Assembly (NCBI RefSeq): GCF_008326345.1
Contig: NZ_BJEN01000003.1
Location: 62,001 to 126,000 of the forward strand
Length of the DNA: 64,000 nt
Direction: 5' to 3'
Origin: Cutibacterium modestum
Lineage (GTDB): Bacteria > Actinomycetota > Actinomycetes > Propionibacteriales > Propionibacteriaceae
Shown here piece by piece: positions 1-9,735 of the stretch. Within the stretch, counting starts at the first letter, position 1, and each line of letters opens with the position of its first letter. The translations under genes were made by a program, and so were the position numbers. Below the pieces are notes generated by a model. The model saw nothing but the letters and a program-made list of their open reading frames with translations. It was not told where the DNA came from and did no database searches.

Positions 1-2
1 CG

Positions 3-203
3 CCTGGGATGAAAGACATCCTCAAGGCGGCGAAGAAGCCAATGGAAGACGTGGAATGCTCCGAGTTGGACATCTCTCGGGCGACCGTGCATGTCGTTTC
101 ACGTGGGCCAGCACCGGTAAGGGGGCGGAAACACCGGGTTTTCACGGGGGATGATGCTGCTGGCCAGCTTGTTTCCGCCCTCCGAGATGCGTGTGTCATT
201 TGA
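3..203 (+). CDS. fixA: Electron transfer flavoprotein beta subunit (FixA/EtfB), C-terminal part
   Basis: The reading frame is open to the left edge, so this is the last 66 residues of a gene that starts outside the window. The sequence 'PGMKDILKAAKKPMEDV' fits the C-terminal region of FixA/EtfB, where a lysine-rich segment follows the nucleotide-binding core. An ETF beta subunit pairs with FixB (EtfA) to carry electrons through FAD, and the next gene is fixB, 33 bases on. An ATG at 9 is internal and should not be taken as the start. Confidence 0.85.
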   Translation, partial: PGMKDILKAAKKPMEDVECSELDISRATVHVVSRGPAPVRGRKHRVFTGDDAAGQLVSALRDACVI

Positions 204-236
204 CGAAAATCATTAAGGTATAAAGGAGCTTTCCAG

Positions 237-1112
237 ATGTCGACAAGTTGGATTGTCACCGCGCAGCCAAACATTTCGCAGTTGCTGGCGTTGGCCGAAC
301 AAAGAGGCGACAGCGTCGTTGTGGTGGCGGTTGGGGTTACCGCTGAGCATTTTTCGGGTGTCGATCGAGTCGTCGAGGTTGAGGTTCCAGCCTCGGTGCC
401 CGCTGAAGCAGTGGCGGGATCGGCAGCGGAGCAGGTTGCTGCGGAGCCTGGTGATGTGATCTTGTCTGGTACGTCGCCGGTAGACCGCGTCTTGGCTGCA
501 GCGGTAGCCGTCCAGCTTGATGTTCCTATCTTTCGTGGGTTACAAGGACTGGAACCCGACAAGGCCACAGTCTTGCAATTTGGCGGTGTGCTGGAGTTGA
601 CGCTTTCGCTTTCCACACCAATGGTTTTCGTCTGTGAACCGGGCGCGCCGACTGAGGGAGTATGTGCCGAGAGCACTCACGTGAACACTACCGTAGATGG
701 AGTCACCGTCGTCTCAGAGGACAAAACTGACGGCCAGACCGTGAACTTGACTGCGTCGAAACGTATCGTGGCCTGCGGCCGTGGTTTCCGTGACAGGACA
801 GACCTTCGGATTGCGCACGACTTCGCCGATCAGATTGGTGCGGATCTAGCTTGCTCGCGGCCGCTGGCAGAGGGGTTGGGCTGGTTTGAGAGAGAACTCT
901 ATGTCGGAATCTCAGGGGCACAGGTTTCCCCTGAGCTCTACGCTGCGGTGGGGATTTCCGGTCAGCTGCAGCACGTTGTGGGAATGAATGGCTCGCAGAT
1001 CGTCGTGGCCATCAATTCCGATCCAGGTGCGCCGATTTTTGAACAGGCTGATTATGGGATCGTTGGGGACCTCTATGAAGTGCTTCCCGAGCTGACGAAG
1101 GCGTTGGCGTGA
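237..1112 (+). CDS. fixB: Electron transfer flavoprotein alpha subunit FixB
   Basis: A 291-residue protein, slightly short for the EtfA/FixB family. The N-terminal half is a poorly conserved ETF domain. The C-terminal half carries the FAD-binding signature: 'VACGRGF' near residue 180, 'LGWFERELYVGISGAQVSPE' near 220-240, 'GISGQLQH', and 'AINSDPGAPIFEQADYGIVG' near the end. An SD-like AAAGGAG lies just before the ATG. It sits between fixA and fixC and overlaps fixC by one base. In the FixABCX system FixAB takes electrons from NADH and passes them on through FixC and FixX. Confidence 0.93.
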   Translation: MSTSWIVTAQPNISQLLALAEQRGDSVVVVAVGVTAEHFSGVDRVVEVEVPASVPAEAVAGSAAEQVAAEPGDVILSGTSPVDRVLAAAVAVQLDVPIFRGLQGLEPDKATVLQFGGVLELTLSLSTPMVFVCEPGAPTEGVCAESTHVNTTVDGVTVVSEDKTDGQTVNLTASKRIVACGRGFRDRTDLRIAHDFADQIGADLACSRPLAEGLGWFERELYVGISGAQVSPELYAAVGISGQLQHVVGMNGSQIVVAINSDPGAPIFEQADYGIVGDLYEVLPELTKALA

Positions 1113-2485
1113 TGAATGGGATTGCAGACATACTGCGTGAGTCGAGCCTCAAACCGGCCAAGTCGGTCCCGCAGCCGATGTGGGAGGTCCCAGGCGTCGA
1201 GCCTGACTTCGACGTCATCATCATCGGTGGTGGCGTGGCGGGTACTGTTGCGGCGTATCAGCTTTCTAGGGCAGGGCACGACGTGCTTCTCATCGAGCGT
1301 GGCCAAGAGCCTGGGAGCAAGAACCTCTCGGGGGGCGTTCTCTATTGCCGAGTTCTTCAAGAAATATTTCCAGACTTTCTGCAGGATGCCCCGGTCGAGC
1401 GCAAGATCACACGCAACCAGCTGATGCTCTTGAACGGAGACTCATCTGTCGCCCTTGATTACCGCGACGCACGACTCGCGGACCCGGTCAACGCTGTGAC
1501 GGTCCTCCGAGCGAAGCTCGATCCGTGGCTGTCGGGGAAATGCGAAGAGGCTGGCGCAACGGTCATGCCGGGCGTCCGTGTTGATTCCTTGATCGAGCGT
1601 GACGGGCAGTTCGTCGGGGTCCGATCGGGTGATGAAGAACTGTATTCACGCGTGGTCATTGCTGCCGATGGCGTGAACTCATTCTTGAGTCGTGATGCAG
1701 GCCTTCGGGGTCCAGAGCCCAAGGACAACCTCGCGGTGGGCGTGAAGTCAGTGATCGGCCTCGATGCCGGTGTTATCGAGGAGCGGTTTCGAGTCAACGG
1801 TGGTGAAGGCGCCGCGTATGCAGTCGTTGGTGATTGCACGAGGGGGGTTGCTGGAGGGGGATTCCTGTACACGAATATAGACAGCGTTTCGGCTGGAGTC
1901 GTTCTGCGGTTGGATGATTTGGAAAGGAGCGGTGCTTCGAGTTCACAGCTGCACGATCACTTCTTGACCCACCCGACCATTGCGCCCTTCCTCGCTGGCG
2001 GTGAGCTGATGGAGTACGGCTGCCATCTTATTGCCGAAGGCGGGGTGAGAATGCAGCACGACTTGGTTCGACCCGGGCTCCTGGTCATTGGTGACGCCGC
2101 CGGCTTCACGTTGAACACTGGATTCACGGTTCGAGGGATGGATCTGGCCACAGGTTCGGCGCTAGCAGCCGCGAAAGTGGTTGATTTGGCCCTACGCAGT
2201 CAAGACGTCGGGCGAGGAATCTTGGATGGTTATGTCTCCAACTGTAACGACAGTTTCGTTGGTCGCGATATGAGTACGTACCGGAATGCTCCGATATTCT
2301 TGAAATCCCCAGAGATGTACGGAGACATTGGCAGGCTCGCTGCGGATATTTTGTATCGTATTTATGACCTTGACATGACGCCGCGAAAACATCTTCTACC
2401 AACGATGCTCTCTGCGATGAAGTCATCGAAGCTGAGTTTTCCTCAGCTCATTTCGATCGGGCTTAGAGCAGTGAGGGCATTATGA
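1112..2485 (+). CDS. fixC: FixC, FAD-dependent ETF:quinone oxidoreductase-like flavoprotein
   Basis: A 457-residue flavoprotein. After a 30-residue leader it has the dinucleotide-binding motif 'DVIIIGGGVAGTVAAYQLSR', then 'GSKNLSGGVLY', typical of FixC/ETF-QO. A second FAD contact 'LLVIGDAAGFTLNTGFTVRG' lies near residue 310. A GTG at 1109 is also in frame, but the ATG at 1112 overlaps the fixB stop and is the simpler coupled start. FixC accepts electrons from FixAB and, with FixX, hands them to quinone or ferredoxin. Confidence 0.92.
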   Translation: MNGIADILRESSLKPAKSVPQPMWEVPGVEPDFDVIIIGGGVAGTVAAYQLSRAGHDVLLIERGQEPGSKNLSGGVLYCRVLQEIFPDFLQDAPVERKITRNQLMLLNGDSSVALDYRDARLADPVNAVTVLRAKLDPWLSGKCEEAGATVMPGVRVDSLIERDGQFVGVRSGDEELYSRVVIAADGVNSFLSRDAGLRGPEPKDNLAVGVKSVIGLDAGVIEERFRVNGGEGAAYAVVGDCTRGVAGGGFLYTNIDSVSAGVVLRLDDLERSGASSSQLHDHFLTHPTIAPFLAGGELMEYGCHLIAEGGVRMQHDLVRPGLLVIGDAAGFTLNTGFTVRGMDLATGSALAAAKVVDLALRSQDVGRGILDGYVSNCNDSFVGRDMSTYRNAPIFLKSPEMYGDIGRLAADILYRIYDLDMTPRKHLLPTMLSAMKSSKLSFPQLISIGLRAVRAL

Positions 2486-2787
2486 TGGCGACAGAAGGCG
2501 ATGGGCTCGGATCCGTGACTGAGCGTCTTGCAAGAAATCATTATGACGTGGACGAGGAGAACTCCCACATCCATATCGACCAAGACATTGCACGAAGAAC
2601 GGGGACGGGGAAACTTTTGGTGCGGGTGTGCCCGGCACACGTGTACTCAGAGGAGCCGGACGGCACGATTTCCGTGGAGTATGCAGCATGTCTGGAATGT
2701 GGCACGTGCCTGGCAGTCGCTGCTCCAGGATCGCTGGAATGGCACTACCCCATAGGTGCGGCGGGAATTTCATTCAGAGAAGGTTGA
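2482..2787 (+). CDS. fixX: Ferredoxin-like protein FixX
   Basis: A 101-residue ferredoxin-like protein starting at an ATGA overlap with fixC. Cysteines lie in 'VCPAHVYSEE', then 'YAACLECGTC' further on, the FixX arrangement. The usual second complete cluster is reduced, as in other FixX proteins. It is predicted to be the iron-sulfur partner of FixC. It completes a full fixABCX set in tight translational coupling. Confidence 0.92.
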   Translation: MMATEGDGLGSVTERLARNHYDVDEENSHIHIDQDIARRTGTGKLLVRVCPAHVYSEEPDGTISVEYAACLECGTCLAVAAPGSLEWHYPIGAAGISFREG

Positions 2788-2845
2788 CAGACCTTTCCGG
2801 ATGGCTGTGGAGCGATATAGACGGCACCCGATGGGAGATATTGCG

Positions 2846-4318
2846 ATGGTTACACAAAAAAGCGGTAGGGATGAAGCCTGTGGGGGGAACTCATCCTCAG
2901 TCATGGCGCGGACAACCCGCGGCGTTGAGAAACGAACAATTGACATGGTGCCCGATAGTGAAAGACACGGTACACCGAAGAGCCAGTTCACTTTGTGGTT
3001 CGGAGCCAATATGCAGATTACGGCGGTCGTGAATGGTGCGTTGGCGGTGGTTTTCGGAGCCGATGTGGTATGGGCAATCATTGGCCTTTTCATCGGGCAG
3101 ATCATCGGCGGCGCCATCATGGCGCTCCATTCAGCCCAAGGTCCTGCGCTCGGACTACCTCAGATGATCAGTTCTCGGGCGCAGTTCGGTGTTCATGGAG
3201 CCGCGTTGCCACTGCTTCTCTACTTCGGTTTTGCTGCTACAGGGACGGTCTTGGCTGGGCAGGCTGTCAACAATGCGCTTGGCGTTCATTCTAGGTGGAT
3301 AGGTATCTTAATTTTCGCTGCTCTGACGGCGATTATTGCCATGTTTGGATATGATCTGATCCATAAGCTAGGTAAGGTATCATCGACTATCGGTCTTCTT
3401 GGTTTAATTTATGTTGCGATTCGCTTGTTCCAAGTAGGATCGTTTGGGCCGAAGTTGGCCGATTCGCGCTTTTCGATTGTCCCCTTCCTTCTGTCGACCT
3501 CCTTGGCTGCTGGATGGCAGCTAACCTATGCGCCATACGCTGGCGACTATTCGAGGTATCTCCCGCGAGATACGAAACTCGGACGTGCTTGGTGGGGCCC
3601 GTTTGCGGGATCAGTGCTCGGGGCTACGATTTCCATGACACTCGGTGTGTTCATTGCTGCAGCCGGGGGTGAGACCTTCATCGGCGACCAGGTTGGCTTC
3701 ATGGGAGACCTTGCCCAAAACCGTGTCCTGGCGATCTTAGTTTTCATTTCTATTGTGATTGGCAAGCTCACCATCAACACCTTAAATGCATATGGCGGTG
3801 TCATGGCGTTGTCGACTGGGATTTCGGGTTTTACTGGTAGGAGTAGTGTCTCTTCAAAGGTTCGTTCTGGATTTGTAATTGGCTTCAATGTTGTGGTGGT
3901 TTTGACGGCACTCGCGGCATCATCGGACTTCCTGGATGTCTTCAAGTCTTTCATTTTGACTTTGCTGATGTTCTTTTTGCCATGGTCAGCGATCAATCTT
4001 TTAAACTATTACATCATAGCCCATCGCCATATCGATATTCCCGCACTGTATACTTCGAAGGGTCGCTATGGAAAACTCCATTGGTCGACGCTGGTTGTCT
4101 ATCTGCTCGGTGTCGCCGTGCAAATCCCGTTTATGTCCCAAGCGTTCTATGTTGGGCCAGGAGCGCAAGCGATGGACGGTGCAGATATTTCTTGGATCGT
4201 CGGCCTTGCCGTTACGGCACTCGTATACTACCCGCTAGGCAGGCGTGCGTTTGACTACCCTGGTCGGATGATTTATCCACCGGGTGTTGTGTTGGATCCC
4301 AATATCATTGGTCGGTGA
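2846..4318 (+). CDS. NCS1-family nucleobase:cation symporter (cytosine/purine permease type)
   Basis: A 490-residue membrane protein with about 12 hydrophobic segments. NCS1 hallmarks are the N-terminal 'VPDSERHGTPKSQFTLWFGA', 'GLPQMISSRAQFG' after the second segment, and 'LTYAPYAGDYSRYLP' near the middle. The frame opens at 2756, inside fixX. I place the start at ATG 2846 because GGAGAT lies about 7 bases upstream and the protein then begins just before the family block. ATG 2831 is an alternative. Family substrates are cytosine, purines, hydantoins and related ring compounds; the substrate here is unknown. The gene follows fixABCX and is probably in the same transcript. Confidence 0.85.
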   Translation: MVTQKSGRDEACGGNSSSVMARTTRGVEKRTIDMVPDSERHGTPKSQFTLWFGANMQITAVVNGALAVVFGADVVWAIIGLFIGQIIGGAIMALHSAQGPALGLPQMISSRAQFGVHGAALPLLLYFGFAATGTVLAGQAVNNALGVHSRWIGILIFAALTAIIAMFGYDLIHKLGKVSSTIGLLGLIYVAIRLFQVGSFGPKLADSRFSIVPFLLSTSLAAGWQLTYAPYAGDYSRYLPRDTKLGRAWWGPFAGSVLGATISMTLGVFIAAAGGETFIGDQVGFMGDLAQNRVLAILVFISIVIGKLTINTLNAYGGVMALSTGISGFTGRSSVSSKVRSGFVIGFNVVVVLTALAASSDFLDVFKSFILTLLMFFLPWSAINLLNYYIIAHRHIDIPALYTSKGRYGKLHWSTLVVYLLGVAVQIPFMSQAFYVGPGAQAMDGADISWIVGLAVTALVYYPLGRRAFDYPGRMIYPPGVVLDPNIIGR

Positions 4319-4473
4319 GTAGTAATAGGGTCGAGCAGTGAAGGTCGACTTGGGGTTGCTGTTTCCGCGCGGGCTCGTGGTGCTTTGCATGTTTTGGCAC
4401 AGTGGGGGCCACCCCAGCGGAGTCCAACTGGCGCCGTCGCGATGGGTCGCCCAAAGTTGCACTGGTGTAAATG
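4319..4473. other. Convergent intergenic gap
   Basis: This gap separates the ends of the NCS1 permease (+) and the HAD phosphatase (-). I see no gene and no strong perfect hairpin in it. A termination signal is expected but not convincingly visible. Confidence 0.4.
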
Positions 4474-5250
4474 TCAGGTAAACCACCGCCCCAACTCAAC
4501 CGCGGTGCCGCCGTCCTCAAAGCATGGCGCGACATTGTCGGCTGCTGCTTTGACTGAGTCTGGGGCATCTCCGATGGCCACACCGCGTCCAGCCCACTGC
4601 AGCATCTCCATGTCGTTGTAGCCGTCACCAATGGCCAGAACGTCTTTCGGGTTGATCCCTTTGAGGCGGCACAGGTCGTCGAGAGCGGAAGCCTTCGTCA
4701 CGCCCTCAGGGGTGATGTCGAGCCAAGCTGACCAGCCGATGACATAGGAGACGCTGTGCAAGTCGAGGCTGCATGCCAGATCGCGGAAGGAGCCGGCGTA
4801 ACCGTTCGGATCACGGATGATGACCCGTGGGGCGGGCCGCGATGCCAACTTTTCAATCGTCTCGATGTGGAGCTCGCCCTGCAACTCCCCGACTGGGAAG
4901 AGCTGGTTGAGTCGATACCCGACGCCAACGTCTTCGACGGCGATGAGCGCCTGGGGATAGACGTCCATGACGTGGTCAATGATTGGACGCGGGTCAAAGG
5001 TGATCTCAGTTTGAACCTTGAGTGGGGACATTGTTGCGGTGACGGCACCATTAGATACCACCGCGTGTCCGCCTTGTAGTCCGAGAGTCTTGTGGATGGG
5101 AACCGTACCGAACAACCCTCGCCCGGTCGCCAGGACGACGGGAACGTCAACCTTGGCGACCGCCTCTCGGACTACGTCCGGAAGTTTCCCCTGATGATCC
5201 ACGAGGGTCCCGTCGATATCGAGGGCCACCATGCGGGGAGTGAATGTCAT
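4474..5250 (-). CDS. HAD superfamily hydrolase, Cof-type phosphatase
   Basis: A 258-residue haloacid-dehalogenase-fold protein of the Cof/class IIB type. Motif I is 'MVALDIDGTLVD' at residues 8-19 with the nucleophilic aspartate. Motif II is the Thr in 'VVLATGRG'. A lysine in 'EGVTKASAL' and motif III 'AIGDGYNDMEMLQWAG' complete the active site. The long insert between motifs II and III is the class IIB cap. Members dephosphorylate sugar phosphates, flavin or pyridoxal phosphates; the substrate cannot be told from sequence. It is probably a single-gene unit. Confidence 0.9.
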   Translation of the reverse strand: MTFTPRMVALDIDGTLVDHQGKLPDVVREAVAKVDVPVVLATGRGLFGTVPIHKTLGLQGGHAVVSNGAVTATMSPLKVQTEITFDPRPIIDHVMDVYPQALIAVEDVGVGYRLNQLFPVGELQGELHIETIEKLASRPAPRVIIRDPNGYAGSFRDLACSLDLHSVSYVIGWSAWLDITPEGVTKASALDDLCRLKGINPKDVLAIGDGYNDMEMLQWAGRGVAIGDAPDSVKAAADNVAPCFEDGGTAVELGRWFT

Positions 5251-5305
5251 GTCAGCCAGCTTGCCACCACGGGATGATCAAGCGGTGAATAACACGTGAC
5301 GTTTT

Positions 5306-5872
5306 TCAGGCAACCAACCGTGCACGGCTCGGGTGGGGACGGCCAGTTACTGACTCGTAGGCGGCAGCCAGACGAGTCGTTGGGACCTTTGAAGGCGCCT
5401 TACGACGTGGAGTCGACGAGGCGTCGCGAGCCCGACGCAGGTGCCGCTTCACGGTGGACAGCGAGCAGCCGAGACGGTCTGCGATGAAACTCAGTGGCTG
5501 GTCGGGATGAGCCTGGCGAAGCCTAATGACGTCCTGGGTAACAACCTGGTGGCCGCTAGCGATAACTCCAGCGAAGGACTCCAAATCGTCGGGACGCACC
5601 CTGACGCCGAGGTAGGACCGGATGCGGGAACGTTGACGCGGCGTTGTGCCAGCGGCGAATCCAGCGACGTCGTGATCGAGAATGGCGTTTTGGAGGCACT
5701 GTTCAAAGAGAGGGCACGTAGAGCAGGCAGCACGAGCGCGGGCCTGCAGAGTGCGTTCCAGGCGCTGTTCGTCAGGTGTAGCGGCAGTGCTGTCACCTTC
5801 GAGCAGGGGATGCTGGAACACTGCTCTGAGGTTGGCGCAGGACGGGAGAGTGCGATCGTTCGTCCGGTTCAC
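5306..5872 (-). CDS. WhiB-like iron-sulfur regulator with C-terminal HTH
   Basis: A 188-residue protein. Cysteines at 12, 50, 53 and 59 give the WhiB pattern C-x(n)-C-x2-C-x5-C, expected to bind a [4Fe-4S] cluster. It is followed by 'GFAAGTTPRQRSR', a variant of the family G-rich turn and basic segment. Residues about 110-150 ('IADRLGCSLSTVKRHLRRAR') form a sigma-factor-like helix-turn-helix. That makes this protein longer than the usual 80-130-residue Wbl protein. The GTG start at 5872 is supported by AAAGGAG five bases upstream. Its target is unknown. Confidence 0.85.
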   Translation of the reverse strand: MNRTNDRTLPSCANLRAVFQHPLLEGDSTAATPDEQRLERTLQARARAACSTCPLFEQCLQNAILDHDVAGFAAGTTPRQRSRIRSYLGVRVRPDDLESFAGVIASGHQVVTQDVIRLRQAHPDQPLSFIADRLGCSLSTVKRHLRRARDASSTPRRKAPSKVPTTRLAAAYESVTGRPHPSRARLVA

Positions 5873-6219
5873 GATGGCTCCTTTCTAATGGGCCAAGGCG
5901 GCGTGTTCGACGTCAACTAGCAGTGATGTTACAAGTGCTTTTCAGAAGTTCATCTGACGTTGACGGTGATCAAATTGGACGTCTAAAAGTGCTTGTCAGG
6001 CCGATGTATACGTATTTAGTTCGGGGGTTTTCGTAGCTGAGGCGAATAGGAGGGCTGATTTTCAGAGCAGCTGGATCTGTACTATTGGACAGCGCGCTAC
6101 GTATCCATTCGACTTTCGTCTATATGCCTACGATGTCCACACCTTCAGTGGATCCCCCCGCTTGTCTCTGCGCGAATCTTGCGTGGGAAAACTGGCGCTA
6201 TCCCGGTTAGAGTGCCCAG
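5873..6219. promoter_or_regulatory. Divergent intergenic region with a 13-bp direct repeat
   Basis: This stretch of about 350 bases separates the WhiB-like gene (-) from the antiporter (+) and holds no gene. AAGTGCTTTTCAG at 5933-5945 is repeated with one change, AAGTGCTTGTCAG, at 5987-5999, 54 bases apart. The repeats could be operator sites for either promoter; nothing else supports that. Confidence 0.35.
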
Positions 6220-8337
6220 GTGGATGCAGCAACATACATGGCGCTCGTACTGGTACTCGCGGTCGGTGCCCAGTGGCTCGGATGGCGGTTACGCCTGCCC
6301 GCGCTGCTGTTCCTCCTCGTGATCGGTTTCGCTCTCGGGCAGTGGGTCACTCCTGATGAGATCTTCGGGAGAAACTTACTATTCGATGGTGTCAACCTCT
6401 CAGTGGCGATTATCCTCTTCGAGGGGTCACTTGGACTCAAGCTTCGCGAGGTCCGTGACCTTGGGCGTCCGATATTTCGGTTATGCACCGTTACCGCAGG
6501 GTTGGCGTGGGTTCTCATTACCGCCACGGCGATGATGTTGGGATTTGATGGCCGCGTGTCCCTGCTGTTGGGGGCGATCCTCATCGTCACTGGACCAACG
6601 GTTATTAACCCTATTTTGCGCCAGTTGCGCCCCACTCGGCGAGTGAGTGCTCTATTGAGATGGGAAGGAATCGTTGTCGATCCACTCGGTGCGATCCTGG
6701 CACTGCTGGTGTACCAGGCCATTACGAGCATCGACGGATCCTCCATCGGAAAAGGCGTCTTGGACTTGGGGTTCACTTTGTTGGTCGGACTGCTCTTCGC
6801 TGGCCCCATCGGGTGGATTGTCACCGCGATGATGAGACGGCACCTCATCCCGGACTTCCTACAAGGTGTAATTTTCGTCGGGGTCGCCGTTGGAACGTGC
6901 GTTGGCGCTAACGTCCTTCGGGAGGAGTCGGGGCTGGTCGCCGTTACGATGCTCGGCATCTACCTGGCCAACCAGCGCAACCTCGAGCTTGAACCTGTGA
7001 TTGAATTCAAGGAGCACTTGCAGGTGCTCCTCGTTGGCGTGCTGTTCATTATGCTTGCGGGACGCGTGACCCCGTCTCAGATCCTCAACATCCTGCCCAC
7101 CGGCCTGATTTTCGTTGCGCTGCTTGTGCTCGTCATCCGGCCCGCTTCGGTGCTGTTGGGGTTGGTCGGTACCGAGACGACTCGCCAAGAACGCACTCTA
7201 ATGTCATTCATGGCTCCGCGAGGAATCGTAGCGGCGTCGGTGGCGTCGATTTTTGCCATGCAGTTCAACGAGTCCGCCAACCACGTGCGGGAGCAGGCGA
7301 AGCAGATCGCTGGATCTGATCCTGAGCGTTCCAAGCAGTTGCTCTCCTTTGCTAACCAGATCGCTGGTATGGCTAGCCAGGTCGACCGGCTCGTGCCGTT
7401 GGTCTTCCTTGTGATCGTTTGTACTGTCGCCATTTACGGTCTGGGTATCGGAAGGCTCGCCGAGAAACTTGGGCTAGCTTCCACGAGTCCGCGAGGAGTG
7501 ATGTTCGCGGGCTCGCCTGCCTGGGCCATTGATACCGCCAAGACTTTGCGTGACCTCGATGTGCCGACCCTCATCGTCACCCGACGTGCGTATGACCTGT
7601 ATGCGGCGCGCAAAGCCGGTCTGAGATGCGAGGCTGCGGACTTCTTATCTGAATACGCGACTGAAGATATGGATCTTGCAGGAATCGCCTCAATGGTGGC
7701 GTGTACGCCGGACGATGACACCAACTCAATTGCGTCCGTGCATTATCGGCGTGCGTTGGGACGGGCGAACGTCTTCCAACTAGAACGTATGGATGAAAGA
7801 AATGACGGTGACGCCACTACCGGCACCGCGCAGATCCTCAAAGCAAGGACGGCATTTGACCCGCCGGCTTCGCACTCGGCGATGGACAAAATGTGGCGCA
7901 ATAGCAAACGGGTACGCCGGGTCAAGCTGGACGAGAACCGCAACTGGGAAGGGTTCCGGGCAGTCATGCCGGACGCCGTGGTGATGTTTGTCGTTAAGTC
8001 TTCTTCGGTGAACGTTGCCACCAACGAGATGAGCGCTCCCAAAGAGGACGACACCATCATTTACTTGGGTGACGAGTGGAAAGACACTCCGGAGCCCGTT
8101 GCTGCTCAGGAGGAAAAGTCGAATCGACAGACGATATCGGTCCCATCGTCGGAAGCGGCGGTGCGAGATCGCATTGACGCCGACCGGAAAGCAGCTGAGG
8201 AGAAGGACAAAATGGCCGGTAACGGGGCTGCTAGTGATCCGGTTGGCGCCACGATTGACCATAGTGAAAAGAGCCACAAGTCTGAGCAGGCTGCGGAGAC
8301 TAGTGAGAAAGGAGCCAGTTCGGTCACAATCCGGTGA
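6220..8337 (+). CDS. Cation:proton antiporter (CPA1/NhaP-like) with nucleotide-binding C-terminal domain
   Basis: A 705-residue protein. Residues 1-410 are hydrophobic, with CPA1-type segments such as 'LSVAIILFEGSLGLKLRE', 'ILIVTGPTVINPIL' and 'FMAPRGIVAASVAS'. Residues about 425-540 look like a Rossmann/TrkA-N-type domain ('MFAGSPAWAIDTAKTLRDL', 'ADFLSEYATEDMDLAGI'), then a charged low-complexity tail. It is predicted to exchange Na+ or K+ for H+ across the membrane. The GTG start has no clear SD, so leaderless initiation is possible. Confidence 0.88.
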   Translation: MDAATYMALVLVLAVGAQWLGWRLRLPALLFLLVIGFALGQWVTPDEIFGRNLLFDGVNLSVAIILFEGSLGLKLREVRDLGRPIFRLCTVTAGLAWVLITATAMMLGFDGRVSLLLGAILIVTGPTVINPILRQLRPTRRVSALLRWEGIVVDPLGAILALLVYQAITSIDGSSIGKGVLDLGFTLLVGLLFAGPIGWIVTAMMRRHLIPDFLQGVIFVGVAVGTCVGANVLREESGLVAVTMLGIYLANQRNLELEPVIEFKEHLQVLLVGVLFIMLAGRVTPSQILNILPTGLIFVALLVLVIRPASVLLGLVGTETTRQERTLMSFMAPRGIVAASVASIFAMQFNESANHVREQAKQIAGSDPERSKQLLSFANQIAGMASQVDRLVPLVFLVIVCTVAIYGLGIGRLAEKLGLASTSPRGVMFAGSPAWAIDTAKTLRDLDVPTLIVTRRAYDLYAARKAGLRCEAADFLSEYATEDMDLAGIASMVACTPDDDTNSIASVHYRRALGRANVFQLERMDERNDGDATTGTAQILKARTAFDPPASHSAMDKMWRNSKRVRRVKLDENRNWEGFRAVMPDAVVMFVVKSSSVNVATNEMSAPKEDDTIIYLGDEWKDTPEPVAAQEEKSNRQTISVPSSEAAVRDRIDADRKAAEEKDKMAGNGAASDPVGATIDHSEKSHKSEQAAETSEKGASSVTIR

Positions 8338-8437
8338 GCCGAGCGCGGGGAGGTCGTCGCCAATTTCTGCCGACTCACCGAGCGAGTGGTGAGGGGAGCT
8401 TGGGGAAACGCCTCCTGATGCCTTCCTCAATCTCTGC

Positions 8438-9651
8438 TCAGGCGGGCTGGCGCTTCCGGATCACCCACCCCATCGTCCATATGGTGGCTCCAATAATGGC
8501 GCTTGCGATTCCGGCGACGAGAAAACCCCACTGCCAGCCATTGGCGTCCATAACGGCGCCGATGAGCGGGGCTGCCATGGCCGTCCCACCGTTGAGGCAT
8601 GATCCCTGCCATCCGATGATGGTGCCCCGTGAGTCCGCAGGCACCAGATCCGTCAGTGCATCCACGGAGGACGTAATCGTCGGAGCGCAGAATACCCCGC
8701 CCACAAATAACAAGATGGCTGTTGACGCTGGGCCGCTCGATAAGGCTGGTAGGGCGGTCAGTGTGCCCAGGAATACGAGGAGAAGCGCAGTTGACGCACC
8801 TCGAGGCAAGGCCCCGTACAACACACCGCCGATGGCTGACCCGAACCCGGATGCGGCTAGCACCCAACCAATCATTTCGGGGTGCCCCATCGACCTCATT
8901 GCGGCGACCGTCGTCAACTCAATACCCCCAAGGCAGAACCCGGCGGCAACGACTGCGAAGAGGATCGATGCTGACTGTGGAGACAGCCACGCCATCTTGC
9001 GGTTATGAGGCGCTTGGACGACTGACGCAGCTGAGGTTGGGGTTCGGGCAGCAGACGGGACGGGATTGTCCTGGGAAGGCTCTGTCGTCGCGGGGTTGAC
9101 GACCATCAACCCGGCGGCTCCAATGGCGGCAATGAATCCGCACGCCGTGATGGTGCTCCGGGTTCCGATCGTCGTTGCTGCGATGACGGAAGCGGTCGGG
9201 CCGATCATGTAGCAGATCTCCACGCTCACAGAGTCGAGCGACAATGCAGCGCGACGCCGTGATGCGGGCACAGCTGCCATAAGAACCTGACGCGGGATGG
9301 TGAAGATCGGGTAATTCCATAGCCCGCCGATTGCGCACAGCACGAGAAGAGGGAAATACCCTAGCCAAGGACAGAGCCCCACGTGATGGTCGTGATGATG
9401 AGTGAGGGAAACATCGTGCGTCGCAACCCGTGGCGGTCGACCATACTGCCGCGCCAGGGTCCAGAAATCATGGTCGCTATGGTGACTACAGTCGTTACTA
9501 CTCCGGCGCGCACGTAATCGAGGTGCAGCGAGCTCACGACATGGACGCTCATGACGATTCCGAGGCTGAAAATCGGAATCCGGATAAAGGCTGACAACAG
9601 GAGGGTCGTCCACACCTCCCGAATGGCGATGACATCCCGGTAACCATGCAT
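8438..9651 (-). pseudogene. MFS transporter, frameshifted
   Basis: Two frames together make one major-facilitator protein of about 400 residues. The N-terminal part starts at ATG 9651 ('MHGYRDVIAIREVW') and runs through the first two membrane segments and the loop 'GSMVDRHGLRRTMFP', then meets a stop near 9361. The rest continues in another frame from 'GYFPLLVLCAIGGLWNYP' to the stop at 8438. Adding one base near 9364 joins the frames. Either the gene is inactive or a base was missed in sequencing. The substrate is unknown. Confidence 0.85.
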
Positions 9652-9735
9652 CTAAGCACTCTATAACGATTCCGCGTATGAGCTCGTCATCTACGTCAGG
9701 GGTAGGGCTGCGCAAGCGGTACACAGCCCCCACTC

